From contig NZ_JAPEPJ010000003.1 of assembly GCF_026340255.1 (NCBI RefSeq), forward strand, positions 310,001 through 374,000: a stretch of DNA of 64,000 nucleotides. The letters are read 5' to 3'. A program made the translations under genes and the position numbers. This document shows, piece by piece, positions 7,867 to 16,228 of this stretch; positions within the stretch are counted from its first letter, which is position 1; each line of letters starts with the position of its first letter. Origin of the DNA: Streptomyces sp. NBC_01408. Lineage in GTDB: Bacteria; Actinomycetota; Actinomycetes; Streptomycetales; Streptomycetaceae. The notes beneath the pieces were generated by a model. That model worked only from the letters and a program-made list of their open reading frames with translations, was not told the origin of the DNA and ran no database searches.

Positions 7867-9431
7867 GGGGTCAGGTCTACCACCGTGACGCCCTGGATCC
7901 CACGGGCGAGGTCCGCGGACCCCTCCCCCACCGCCGCCACCAGCCGGACGTGGCCCCGGCCGCAGGACAGCAGTGCCAGGCGCAGCAGTTCGGCGGTCTG
8001 CCGCCGGTCCAGGCCGTGGTCGAAGCCGTCGGCGAGGACCGTCAGCGCCTGCTGCGCGGAGAGCAGTTCGGCGGCGGGGTCCATGGCCAGCACGCCCGGT
8101 CCGGTCAGCAGGACCAGCGCCAGCGCGAGGAAGCGCAGCTCGCCCGCGCCGAGGCGGCCGAATTCCGTGGCGGGCCGGCCGGGGCCGCGCTCCAGCAGCG
8201 CGGTGACGGGGCCGTCCGCGCGGGCCCGTACGTCCAGCCCCGCGACCGGGCCCGCGCAGCCGGTGCGGGCCGCCTCGGCCAGCAGTGCGTGGCGGGTGCC
8301 GCATTCGTGCCGCGTCCGGCGCAGTACGTCGGCCAGGTTGACGCAGTCGCCCAGCAGCCGGCCCTCCCCCTGCGGGGCGGGGGCGCGCATCCGGTCGGGG
8401 CGGGGGTCGCAGGGGAACACCGAGCGCAGCGCCACCACCACCTGCTCGGCGGCGGCCAGCACCTGTCGCTGCCCGGCCGTGGCGCCGGCCACCCGGAGCG
8501 GGAGCAGGGCCGTGCCGAGCCGGTCGTCGGGCAGCGGGGCCCGGGTGACCCCGGTGGCGCCCCCGGTCAGCCACGCGGCCTGCACCGAGCGCCGGCCGGG
8601 GTCGCGCAGGGCGGTGCTGAGCAGGATCTCGCCGTCCTGCGTGAGCCGTTCGCCGACGATCCGCAGCGCGGGCTCGGCCTGCACGGCGAGGTCCAGCCGG
8701 ACGGGCCCGGCGGGGCCGTCGACCGTGCAGCCGATGCGGAACCCGCGCCGCCGGTCGGCATCGGGGACCGCCCGGTCCGGGATACGGGCAGACGAGTCCG
8801 GGAAGGCCTCCTCCAGCGTGGCGCCGGAACCCAGCGCGGCCAGGGCCTCGTAGGCGGCCAGGACCTGGGACTTGCCGCTGCCGCTGGGCCCGCCGAAGAG
8901 CGTGACGGGCCCGAGCGGGAAGACGGCCCCGCGGTGCGGGCCGAAGGCGGACAGCCGCAGCTCGGTGACGACGGGCCGGTGCTGCGGCTGCCGCTGCGCG
9001 GGCACGGCCGGGGCTCCGGCTAACCGGACCGGACCCGCGGCCCCGGAGCCGGAGCCGAGGCCCGAGCCCGGACCAACGCCCGAGCCGCGGCCAAGGCCGG
9101 GCCCGGAGCCCGAGCCCGACCCAGGGCCGGAGCCTGGTCCATGGCCAGAGCCTGACCCGGAGCGCGCGACCGGGACCGGGACGACGGTGACAGCGGCGAC
9201 GGCAGGAGCAGCAGTGACAGCCGCAGCAGCAGTTGCCGCAGTGACGGCAGGCGCCGCGACAACGGCAGGTGCGGTGACGGCCGCAGTGACGGCAGGCACC
9301 GCAGCAACGGCAGGTGCGGTGACGGCAGGTGCCGCGGCGGCAGTCGCGGCGGTCACACGTGCGGCGACGGCGGTGACGGCGGTGACGCTTGCGGCGGCGC
9401 GGTCCGCCGCCGCGTCCAGGGGGGCTTCCAT
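7863..9431 (-). CDS. RecF/SMC-like AAA ATPase with low-complexity N-terminus
   Basis: A 522-residue ATP-binding protein of the single-chain RecF/OLD-like class. The ATPase part begins about residue 160 with VTELRLSAFGPHRGAVFPLG, has a Walker A GGPSGSGKS near residue 180, a signature-like region FGRLGAGELRFLALALVLL and a Walker B-like GPGVLAMDPAAEL. Residues about 12-90 are a Val-Thr-Ala/Pro-Ala repeat and about 90-130 a (Gly-Ser)n tract, encoded by repetitive DNA; both look like recent slippage. ATG at 9431 chosen as the first ATG after an in-frame region lacking coding character. Coupled to the MazG-like gene (ATGA). Role unknown; DNA- or nucleotide-related by association. Confidence 0.8.
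   Translation of the reverse strand: MEAPLDAAADRAAASVTAVTAVAARVTAATAAAAPAVTAPAVAAVPAVTAAVTAPAVVAAPAVTAATAAAAVTAAPAVAAVTVVPVPVARSGSGSGHGPGSGPGSGSGSGPGLGRGSGVGPGSGLGSGSGAAGPVRLAGAPAVPAQRQPQHRPVVTELRLSAFGPHRGAVFPLGPVTLFGGPSGSGKSQVLAAYEALAALGSGATLEEAFPDSSARIPDRAVPDADRRRGFRIGCTVDGPAGPVRLDLAVQAEPALRIVGERLTQDGEILLSTALRDPGRRSVQAAWLTGGATGVTRAPLPDDRLGTALLPLRVAGATAGQRQVLAAAEQVVVALRSVFPCDPRPDRMRAPAPQGEGRLLGDCVNLADVLRRTRHECGTRHALLAEAARTGCAGPVAGLDVRARADGPVTALLERGPGRPATEFGRLGAGELRFLALALVLLTGPGVLAMDPAAELLSAQQALTVLADGFDHGLDRRQTAELLRLALLSCGRGHVRLVAAVGEGSADLARGIQGVTVVDLTP
9046..9420. repeat. Low-complexity coding repeat (GSG and VTA tracts)
   Basis: Inside the ATPase gene, 9046-9170 encodes alternating Gly-Ser/Gly-Pro and 9180-9420 encodes imperfect Val-Thr-Ala and Pro-Ala-Val repeats; plus-strand units such as GTGACGGCAGGTGC recur several times. 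Likely to vary in length between strains. Confidence 0.75.
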
Positions 9432-9498
9432 GCGCCGGACGGTACGGGTCGGCGGACCCCCCGAGAGCCCGCCGAACCGTTCCGCCCCCGCGACCTTC

Positions 9499-9894
9499 CT
9501 ACGATCGGGGGACAGCCGCCGCGGCGATCCCCTCGACCTCCGTCCCGACGGGCGCCAGCAGGAAGACGTTCCGGTCGACCCGGTGCATCCCGCTGCCCAG
9601 CCCGAAGACCACACCGCTGCTGAAGTCCAGGATCCGCTTGGCCACTTCACTGTCCGCGCCGGTGAGGTCGAGCAGCACCGGGATCTGCGCGATCAGGTAC
9701 TCGGCCACCTCCCGGGCGTCCGCGAAGATCTGGACCCGGATCACCACGAAGCGCCGCTGTTCCGCCGCGGACACCCCGGGCGACTTGGGGATCGTGCGGT
9801 GGTCCACCCGGGAAGGCCATTCGTTGCGACTGCGCAGGGGTACCACCTGCGCGAGCCCCTCCCACTGTTCGTCAGTGACGTCGTACCTGCTCAC
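9499..9894 (-). CDS. sepF: SepF-like cell division protein
   Basis: A 131-residue SepF-family protein. SepF binds FtsZ and tethers it to the membrane during septation. The conserved core is visible: RRFVVIRVQIFADAREVAEYL, PVLLDLTGADSEVAKRILDF, SGVVFGLGSGMHRVDRNVFL. The N-terminal membrane-targeting helix is not obvious (start MSRYDVTDEQWEGLAQVV), and the protein is short for SepF, as in the additional SepF-like paralogues streptomycetes carry outside the dcw cluster. The GTG at 9894 is divergent from the DUF2470 gene. Confidence 0.88.
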   Translation of the reverse strand: MSRYDVTDEQWEGLAQVVPLRSRNEWPSRVDHRTIPKSPGVSAAEQRRFVVIRVQIFADAREVAEYLIAQIPVLLDLTGADSEVAKRILDFSSGVVFGLGSGMHRVDRNVFLLAPVGTEVEGIAAAAVPRS

Positions 9895-10005
9895 CGGGCC
9901 GCCTCGGCTGTGCGCTTCATGTGCATCCCGCCATCCTCTCGCGTTTCACCCGTTCAGCCCAACAGCGACACGAGCGGGACGGGTACTCCCCGAGGACCAA
10001 ATGGG

Positions 10006-10024
10006 TTAGGTTAGGCATACCTAA
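10006..10024 (+). promoter_or_regulatory. Iron box (DmdR/DtxR-type operator)
   Basis: TTAGGTTAGGCATACCTAA matches the streptomycete DmdR1 iron-box consensus (TTAGGTTAGGCTNACCTAA) at all but one or two positions. It ends 27 bases before the DUF2470 start, placing it over the promoter, so that gene should be repressed when iron is plentiful. Confidence 0.92.
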
Positions 10025-10051
10025 CCCACTCGGGACTATGGAGAGATCCGC

Positions 10052-10792
10052 ATGCGCATGTCCGGTGCCCCTGCCACCCCGGCCGCCCACCCCGCGCCCG
10101 CCACCCGGCCCACCGACGCCGAGCGGGTCCGGTCCGTCCTGGCCGCCGCCCACTCCATGACCGTGGTCGCCGACGGGCTGCGCTCCGAGGTCCGCCACCT
10201 CGACGGCGCCGACCCCATGGGCCGGCTCCACCTGCACCCCGCCGAACCCGGCGGGGGCGCCGAACACCGCCCCGCGATCCGGCTGGAGTTCACCGACGTC
10301 GCCCCCACCCCCGTACGCGACCGGGTGCGCGCCCGCGTCACCGTCCTGGGTCGCATGCTTACCCCCTACCCGGACGGGAGCGCCGGACCCGACTCCTCCG
10401 ACAGCACCTGCATGGAATTCGGCCGGGCGGTCCTGGAGACCGAGGACGGCGTCTCGTACATCGGCCTGGAGGAGCTGGAAGCGGCCCGGCCGGACCCCCT
10501 CGCCCCGTACGAGGCCGGCATGCTCACGCACCTCCTCGACGACCACCCCGACCTCGTCACCCTGCTGCTGCGCCTGGTCCAGCCGCTGCCCACGGCCTCC
10601 GTGGTCCGCGCGCTGCCGGTCGCCATGGACCGGTACGGGATCACCCTGCGCCTGGAGGAGCGCCGCGGCCACCGCGACGTACGGCTACCCTTCCCCTCGC
10701 CGCTGGACGACGTCGAGCAGTCCGGGGCGCAGATCCAGGCGCTCTTCAGCGCGGCCCGGCGGCGCTCGCACCGCAACACGCTGCCTGCCTGA
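10052..10792 (+). CDS. DUF2470 domain protein, iron-regulated
   Basis: A 246-residue protein with the DUF2470 fold in its N-terminal half (DAERVRSVLAAAHSMTVVADG; FTDVAPTPVRDRVRARVTVLG) and a second related half (YEAGMLTHLLDDHPDLVTLLL). DUF2470 domains occur at the C-terminus of HugZ-type heme-degrading proteins, so a role in heme or iron handling is plausible. ATG at 10052 has GGAGAG upstream; an in-frame ATG two codons later is also possible. The near-consensus iron box just upstream is the strongest functional clue. No membrane segments. Exact reaction unknown; the heme-oxygenase catalytic half is absent. Confidence 0.85.
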   Translation: MRMSGAPATPAAHPAPATRPTDAERVRSVLAAAHSMTVVADGLRSEVRHLDGADPMGRLHLHPAEPGGGAEHRPAIRLEFTDVAPTPVRDRVRARVTVLGRMLTPYPDGSAGPDSSDSTCMEFGRAVLETEDGVSYIGLEELEAARPDPLAPYEAGMLTHLLDDHPDLVTLLLRLVQPLPTASVVRALPVAMDRYGITLRLEERRGHRDVRLPFPSPLDDVEQSGAQIQALFSAARRRSHRNTLPA

Positions 10793-10877
10793 GGCAGCCT
10801 GTGGCCACCTGTGGCCGCCCGCCCAGGAATTCACGGAAGCCGGAATAGCGGCCCGGGGGGCCCTGTTGGGGACGATC

Positions 10878-11798
10878 ATGAAGGCCATCACGTACAGCGC
10901 ATACGGAACTGCCGAGAACCTCACGGTCGTTGACGCCCCGGAGCCCAAGGTCGGACCGGGCGAGGTCCTCGTCCGCGTCAAGGCCGCCGGGGTCAACCCG
11001 GTGGACTGGAAGCTCGCCGCCGGATACCTCGACCCGATCCTCGAAGTCCGCTACCCGGTCATACCCGGCTGGGACGTCGCCGGTGTCGTCGAAGCGGTCG
11101 GCCCGGACACCTTCGACTACGCCGTGGGCGACGAGGTCTACGGCTACGTGCGCAAGGAGTGGGTCGAGCTCGGCACGTACGCCGAGCTGGTCGCCGCCCC
11201 CGTCCGCACCCTCGCCCGCAAGCCCCGCGAGCTGACCTTCGAGCAGGCCGCGGGCATCCCGCTGGCCGGGCTCACCGCCTACCAGTCGCTCACCCGGGCC
11301 GGGCTCAAGGCCGGCGAGACCGTGGTCATCCACTCCGCGGCCGGCGGCACCGGCTCCTTCGGCGTGCAGATCGCGGTCGCCCTCGGCCTGCGCGTCATCG
11401 GCACGGCGGGCGCGCACAACCACGATTACCTGCGCTCGCTCGGCGCCGAACCCGTCCTGTACGGGGACGGGATGGCCGACCGGATCCGCGCGCTGGCGCC
11501 CGAAGGCGTCGACGCGGGCCTCGACTTCTACGGGGACGGCGTCATCGAGCTGCTCCAGTCCCTGGTCAATGAGCGCGACCGGGTCGTCTCCATCGCCGAC
11601 TACGAGGCCGCGGCCAAGGGCGCGCACCAGCTGTGGGTGCGCCCGGACACCGCCGACCTGACCTTCCTGGCGGAACTGGCCGACGCGGGGAAGCTCACGG
11701 TCAACGTCGAGCACGCCCTGCCGCTCGCGGAGGCCGCGAAGGCGTGGGAGCTCAGCGCCGCCGGCCGGACCCGCGGCAAGATCGTGCTGACCGTCTGA
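10878..11798 (+). CDS. NADP-dependent quinone/alcohol oxidoreductase (MDR family)
   Basis: A 306-residue medium-chain dehydrogenase/reductase of the zinc-free quinone oxidoreductase type. It has the GroES-like start MKAITYSAYGTAENLTVVDA, the substrate region VNPVDWKLAAGYLDPIL, GWDVAGVVEAVG, and the Rossmann nucleotide loop HSAAGGTGSFGVQIA. The catalytic-zinc cysteines are missing, as expected for this subfamily. I start at 10878 (MKAITYS, as in homologues) rather than 10866. It is followed by a perfect 22-bp inverted repeat terminator. Confidence 0.9.
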   Translation: MKAITYSAYGTAENLTVVDAPEPKVGPGEVLVRVKAAGVNPVDWKLAAGYLDPILEVRYPVIPGWDVAGVVEAVGPDTFDYAVGDEVYGYVRKEWVELGTYAELVAAPVRTLARKPRELTFEQAAGIPLAGLTAYQSLTRAGLKAGETVVIHSAAGGTGSFGVQIAVALGLRVIGTAGAHNHDYLRSLGAEPVLYGDGMADRIRALAPEGVDAGLDFYGDGVIELLQSLVNERDRVVSIADYEAAAKGAHQLWVRPDTADLTFLAELADAGKLTVNVEHALPLAEAAKAWELSAAGRTRGKIVLTV

Positions 11799-11815
11799 CG
11801 GCCCCGCACCGACGT

Positions 11816-11868
11816 CGGGCGGGGGCGGCCCGCCGGAGCACCCGGCTCCGGCGGGCCGCCCCCGCCCG
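11816..11868. terminator. Bidirectional terminator, perfect 22-bp inverted repeat
   Basis: Arms 11816-11837 and 11847-11868 are perfect reverse complements (22 bp) with a 9-base loop. The hairpin sits between two convergent genes (oxidoreductase and sulfur operon), so it should stop transcription from both sides. Confidence 0.9.
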
Positions 11869-11892
11869 CTCACGCATGGGTGACCCGGCCGG

Positions 11893-13230
11893 TCACGCCC
11901 CCGCCGGCGCTGCGGCGTAGCGGTTGGCCGGACGGGGCAGGCCGTAGTTCTCCCGGAGGGTGCGGCCGGTGTACTCGGTGCGGAAGAGCCCGCGCCGCTG
12001 GAGGATCGGCACGACCTGGTCTACGAAGTCGGTCAGGCCGGTGGGCAGGACGGGCGCCATGATGTTGAAGCCGTCGGCGGCGCCCTGGGTGAACCACTGC
12101 TCCAGCTGGTCGGCGATCTGCTCGGGGGTACCCGCGAAGACCCGGTGGCCGCGGCCGGCGCCGAGGCGGGCCATCAGCTCGCGCAGGGTGAGGCCGTCGC
12201 GCCGGGCGAGTTCGGCGACGAGGGTGAAGCGGCTCTTGTTGCCGTTGATGTCCCGCTCTTCCGGGAGTTCGGGCAGCGGGCCGTCCAGGGGACGGCCGGT
12301 GAGGTCGACGCCGAGCATGCCGGAGAGCTGGGCCAGCCCGTACTCGGGGACCTGGAGGTCGGTGAGCTGCTGCTCCAGGGCCTTGGCCTCGGCCTCGGTG
12401 GAGCCGATGACGGGGGCGATGCCGGGGAGGACCAGCAGGTCGCCGTCGGTGCGGCCGTACTTGGGCAGGCGGGACTTGAGGTCCTTGTAGAAGGTCTGGC
12501 CGTCGGCGAGCGTCTGTTGGGCGGTGAAGACTGCCTCCGCGTACCGGGCGGCGAACTCCTTGCCGTCCTCGGAGGAGCCCGCCTGGACCAGCAGCGGGTA
12601 CCCCTGGGGGGAGCGCGGCACGTTGAGCGGGCCGGCGACCCCGAAGTGCTCGCCGCGGTGGGCCGCGGGGTGGAGCCTGTCGGTGTCGGCGTAGATGCCG
12701 CGCTCCTTGTCGAGGACGATCGCGTCGTCCTCCCAGCTGTCCCAGAGCTTGGTGGCGACGTCGAGGAACTCGCGGGCCCGCTCGTAGCGCAGGCCGTGTT
12801 CCAGGTGCTCGTCGCGGTTGAAGTTGCGGGCCTCGTCGACGGTCCCGGAGGTGACGATGTTCCAGCCGGCCCGGCCGCCGCTGATGTGGTCGAGGGAGGC
12901 GAACTTCCGGGCGGTGTGGAACGGCTCGTTGAATGTGGTGGAGACGGTCGCGATGAGCCCGATGTGCTCGGTGACGGCGGCGATCGCGGAGAGCAGCGTC
13001 AGCGGTTCGAAGCCGCCGAGGGCGTTGTAACGGGCCTTGCCCCAGAGGGCGAGTCCGTCGGCGAAGAAGACGGAGTCGAGCTTCCCGCGTTCGGCGGTGC
13101 GGGCCAGTTCCTGGAAGTACCGCAGGTCGGTGACGCGTTCGGGGCTGCTGTCGGGGTGGCGCCAGGCTGCGTCGTGGTGCCCGGCGTTCATCAGGAAGGC
13201 GTTGAGGTGGAGGGTCCGGGGTGCGGTCAT
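11893..13230 (-). CDS. NtaA/SnaA/DszA-type flavin monooxygenase
   Basis: A 445-residue LLM-class, FMNH2-dependent monooxygenase of the NtaA/SnaA/DszA branch. These two-component enzymes oxidise sulfur or nitrogen compounds with reduced FMN supplied by a partner reductase. Visible are MTAPRTLHLNAFLMNAGHHD, LARTAERGKLDSVFFADGL, HISGGRAGWNIVTSG and YPLLVQAGSSEDGKEFAARYAE. It is the last gene of the minus-strand sulfur operon; the FMN reductase encoded four genes upstream is the likely partner. The natural substrate is probably an organosulfur compound brought in by the adjacent ABC importer. Confidence 0.9.
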   Translation of the reverse strand: MTAPRTLHLNAFLMNAGHHDAAWRHPDSSPERVTDLRYFQELARTAERGKLDSVFFADGLALWGKARYNALGGFEPLTLLSAIAAVTEHIGLIATVSTTFNEPFHTARKFASLDHISGGRAGWNIVTSGTVDEARNFNRDEHLEHGLRYERAREFLDVATKLWDSWEDDAIVLDKERGIYADTDRLHPAAHRGEHFGVAGPLNVPRSPQGYPLLVQAGSSEDGKEFAARYAEAVFTAQQTLADGQTFYKDLKSRLPKYGRTDGDLLVLPGIAPVIGSTEAEAKALEQQLTDLQVPEYGLAQLSGMLGVDLTGRPLDGPLPELPEERDINGNKSRFTLVAELARRDGLTLRELMARLGAGRGHRVFAGTPEQIADQLEQWFTQGAADGFNIMAPVLPTGLTDFVDQVVPILQRRGLFRTEYTGRTLRENYGLPRPANRYAAAPAGA

Positions 13231-13282
13231 TTTCTGTTCCTCGGGGTGGGGTGCCGGTGGTGCGGGGCGGCGGCGGGAGGCG

Positions 13283-14320
13283 TCAGGCCGGGACGCGCCA
13301 GAGGCTGAGGCGGCGTTCGACCGTGACCAGGAGCTGGTTGAAGGCCACGCCGATCGCGGAGATCGTGACGATGCCCGCGTACATCTGGGGGATGGCGAAG
13401 TTGAACTGCGAGGCGTTGATCAGGTAGCCGAGCCCGGCCTTGGCGCCGATCATCTCCGCGGCCACCAGGACGAGGATGGACACGGCGCCGGCCAGTCGGA
13501 TGCCGGTGAAGATCGTCGGCACCGAGGACGGCAGGATCACCTTCTGGAACAGCCTCGGCGTGGACAGGTCCATCGAGCGGGCCAGCCGGACCAGGGTGGG
13601 ATCGGCGTTGCCGACGGCGCTGATGGTGTTCAGCAGGATCGGCCAGAGGCAGGCGTAGACGACGATCGAGACCTTCGAGGTCTCGCCGATGCCGAGCAGG
13701 AGCACGAAGACCGGCAGCAGGGCCAGGGCCGCGGTGTTGCGGAACACCTCCAGCAGCGGGCCCAGCAGCGCGGCGACCGGCCGGTACCAGCCGATGAGCA
13801 GGCCCAGCGGGACGGCGACGGCCACGGCTATCGCGAAGCCGCCGAAGGAACGGGCGAGGCTGGCGCGGGCGTGCTGGCCCAGCTGGCCGTTGCCCAGCAG
13901 CTCCCACCAGGCCCGGGCGACCTCGCTGACGGGCGGCAGGAAGGTCGCGTCCACCAGGCCCAGCCGGGGCGCGGCCTCCCACACGGCGAGCAGGACGAGC
14001 ACGGCCGCCGAGCGCAGGGCCACGGCGCGCAGCCCCTGGCCGAGCGCCCGGGCGGGCCGCCGTAGGGGATGCGGGGCCGTACGGGACTCCGGCCCGGCCA
14101 CCGCCGGAGGCGGGGCGTCGGCCCGCTCCCGTACGGCGGGCGGCGGGGCGGGTACGGGCTTCCGGTCGGGGCCGGCACCCGCGACGGGGCCGGCACCGGT
14201 TGCCGGGGCCGGGGCTGCGGGGGCCGGGGCTGCGGGGGCCGGGGCCGGGGCGGTGACGGTACTTGTACCGGTCCCGGTCCTGGTGGTGGTCGTGTCGTCG
14301 GTGGTCGTGTCGGTGCTCAT
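13283..14320 (-). CDS. ssuC: Sulfonate-type ABC transporter permease
   Basis: A 345-residue inner-membrane permease of the SsuC/TauC family. Residues 1-100 are an unusual Thr/Ala/Pro-rich hydrophilic extension (MSTDTTTDDTTTTRTG then APAPAAPAPAAPAPATG). The membrane part follows with VLVLLAVWEAAPRLGLV, the EAA-loop region GETSKVSIVVYACLWPILLN and a C-terminal VAFNQLLVTVERRLSLWR. ATG overlaps the stop of the ATPase gene (ATGA, 14320-14317). It forms the translocation pore for an alkanesulfonate or similar organosulfur anion. Confidence 0.9.
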   Translation of the reverse strand: MSTDTTTDDTTTTRTGTGTSTVTAPAPAPAAPAPAAPAPATGAGPVAGAGPDRKPVPAPPPAVRERADAPPPAVAGPESRTAPHPLRRPARALGQGLRAVALRSAAVLVLLAVWEAAPRLGLVDATFLPPVSEVARAWWELLGNGQLGQHARASLARSFGGFAIAVAVAVPLGLLIGWYRPVAALLGPLLEVFRNTAALALLPVFVLLLGIGETSKVSIVVYACLWPILLNTISAVGNADPTLVRLARSMDLSTPRLFQKVILPSSVPTIFTGIRLAGAVSILVLVAAEMIGAKAGLGYLINASQFNFAIPQMYAGIVTISAIGVAFNQLLVTVERRLSLWRVPA

Positions 14321-15147
14321 ACGGTGGCCTCCTCCTTCTCCAGTAGCTGCGCGCGGGCGACCTCGTCGTGGAGCAGGGTCCAGATCTCGTGGCGGTAGCG
14401 GGCGAACTCCGGGCTGGAGCGCAGGTCCTCGCCCTGGAGACCGGGCCCGCGGGCGTCGAAGGAGATCGGGACGACCTCCTTGACGCGGCCCGGGCGGGAG
14501 GTCATGACGGCCACCCTCTGCCCGAGGTAGACGGCTTCCTCGATGCCGTGCGTGATGAAGACGACGGTCTTGCCGGTGCGCTGCCAGATGCGGCGCAGTT
14601 CGTCCTGGAGGGACTCGCGGGTCTGCGCGTCGAGGGCCGCGAAGGGCTCGTCCATCAGCAGCACGTCCGGGTCGTACGCCAGCGAGCGGGCGATGGCGAC
14701 CCGCTGGCGCATTCCGCCGGAGAGTTCGTGCGGATGCCGGTCCTCGAATCCCGTGAGGCCGACGAGGTCCAGGAACTCGCGGGCCCTGGCCGTTCGTTCA
14801 CGCTTCGGGACGCCGGTCGCCTCCAGGCCGAAGGCGACGTTGCCCAGCGCCGTTCGCCAGGGCAGCAGCGCGTACTGCTGGAAGACGATGCCCCGGTCCA
14901 GGCCCGGACCGGTGACCGGCCTGCCGTCGAGCAGGATGCGGCCGGAGGTGGGCCGGGACAGGCCGCCGAGCAGGTCCAGGAGGGTGGACTTGCCGCAGCC
15001 GCTGGGGCCCACGACGACCACGAACTCCCCCGCCTCGATCTCCAGGTCGATGCCGTCGAGGGCGGTGAACTCCTCCTCGTTCCTCCTCTTCTTCTTGTCC
15101 TTCGTGGGGAAGGTCTTCGTCACGGACTCGAACACGATCTTCGCCAT
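14317..15147 (-). CDS. ssuB: Sulfonate-type ABC transporter ATP-binding protein
   Basis: A 276-residue ABC ATPase of the nitrate/sulfonate/taurine group. Walker A is VGPSGCGKST (about 48-57), the Q-loop FQQYALLPW, the signature LSGGMRQRVAIARS, Walker B VLLMDEPFAALD, and the switch His in VVFITHGIEEAVYLG. An insertion of lysines (KDKKKRRNEEE) follows the first strand. It energises the permease encoded next to it and is preceded by the binding-protein gene with a six-base gap. Confidence 0.93.
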   Translation of the reverse strand: MAKIVFESVTKTFPTKDKKKRRNEEEFTALDGIDLEIEAGEFVVVVGPSGCGKSTLLDLLGGLSRPTSGRILLDGRPVTGPGLDRGIVFQQYALLPWRTALGNVAFGLEATGVPKRERTARAREFLDLVGLTGFEDRHPHELSGGMRQRVAIARSLAYDPDVLLMDEPFAALDAQTRESLQDELRRIWQRTGKTVVFITHGIEEAVYLGQRVAVMTSRPGRVKEVVPISFDARGPGLQGEDLRSSPEFARYRHEIWTLLHDEVARAQLLEKEEATV

Positions 15148-15153
15148 GCCGGG

Positions 15154-16185
15154 TCAGCCCTTCCCGTAGCCGTTGAACTCGTTGGTGTAGAGGTCGGCGG
15201 CCTTCAGCTGCCCCGGCTTGATGTCGCCGCGCTCGCCGAGCCAGTCGAGCCAGAGCTGGAACTGCTTGTCGGAGATCCGGCCGCCCGTCTCGGCGACCCC
15301 GTAGGAGTGCCAGTACTGGAGGGTGGCGGTGTCCTCGTTGCGGCCGCGCTTCCTGACGATCTCCGTCATCCGCGCGACGACCTCCTCGCGCGGGGTGGCG
15401 CGGGACCATTCGATGGCCTTGGCCACTCCGGTCGCGAAGGTCCGTACGGTGTCCGGGTTCTGCTTGATGAAGCGCTCGGTCATGATGTAGGTGCCGGCGC
15501 TGAACGGGCCGAGCAGTTCGACGTCGGTGAACAGCGGGCGGATGCCGCCGGCCGCGAGGGCCTTGTCGCGCAGGACCCCGGTGAGCACGCCGACCTCGAT
15601 CGTCTTCTGCCGCAGGGACTGCTCGGTGTTGACGGGCGGCACCACGAGCGGCTCGACCTTGTCGGCTTCGGCCTTCGAGAGGCCGCCCCGGCTCAGGTAG
15701 ATGTCGAGCAGGGCCTGGTAGTGGGCGCCGAGGGTGTTCATGCCGACCTTCTTGCCGATCAGGTCGCGGGCCGAGCGGATCGGGCTGTCCTCCAGGACGT
15801 AGTAGCCGCCGTAGGAGTGCTGGTCGGAGCCGTAGGAGGCGACGACGGCCTTGATGGGGGCCTTGGTGGAGGCGAGCTTGATGACGGCGCCGTTGAAGGC
15901 GCTGCCGAAGTGGGTCTGGCCCGTGGCGGCGGACTGGATGTCCTGCGGGCCGCTGATGGTGTTGCCGACCCAGTCCAGGGTGACGTCGCCGAGGTAGCCG
16001 AGGTCCGCGGCGAGTTCGGGGAGCGTGACCGCTCCGACCGCCCCCTGGTACTTGAGGGAGGTGATCTGCTTGCCGGATCCGCCGGTAGCGGTGGCCGTAC
16101 CGCAGCTCACCGCGGCCGCCGAGATGCCGAGCAGGGCGAGGAACTGGCGTCGGGAGGTGGGGGGCGAGGCGAAGGCTGTGGGCAT
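15154..16185 (-). CDS. ssuA: Sulfonate-type ABC transporter substrate-binding protein
   Basis: A 343-residue extracellular solute-binding protein. The N-terminus has a twin-arginine-type signal (SRRQFLALLGISAAAVSCG) with a Cys at the expected lipoprotein position, so it is probably a Tat-exported lipoprotein. The mature part has family patterns TLPELAADLGYLGDVTLDW, GKKVGMNTLGAHYQALLDIY and GLSKAEADKVEPLVVPP. It captures the organosulfur substrate and delivers it to the permease. The operon context (FMN reductase, two oxygenases) supports sulfonate or sulfate ester as ligand rather than nitrate. Confidence 0.9.
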   Translation of the reverse strand: MPTAFASPPTSRRQFLALLGISAAAVSCGTATATGGSGKQITSLKYQGAVGAVTLPELAADLGYLGDVTLDWVGNTISGPQDIQSAATGQTHFGSAFNGAVIKLASTKAPIKAVVASYGSDQHSYGGYYVLEDSPIRSARDLIGKKVGMNTLGAHYQALLDIYLSRGGLSKAEADKVEPLVVPPVNTEQSLRQKTIEVGVLTGVLRDKALAAGGIRPLFTDVELLGPFSAGTYIMTERFIKQNPDTVRTFATGVAKAIEWSRATPREEVVARMTEIVRKRGRNEDTATLQYWHSYGVAETGGRISDKQFQLWLDWLGERGDIKPGQLKAADLYTNEFNGYGKG

Positions 16186-16228
16186 GGCGGGTCCTTGTCG
16201 GTACGGGCGGGCCGGAGCGGGGCCGCGG

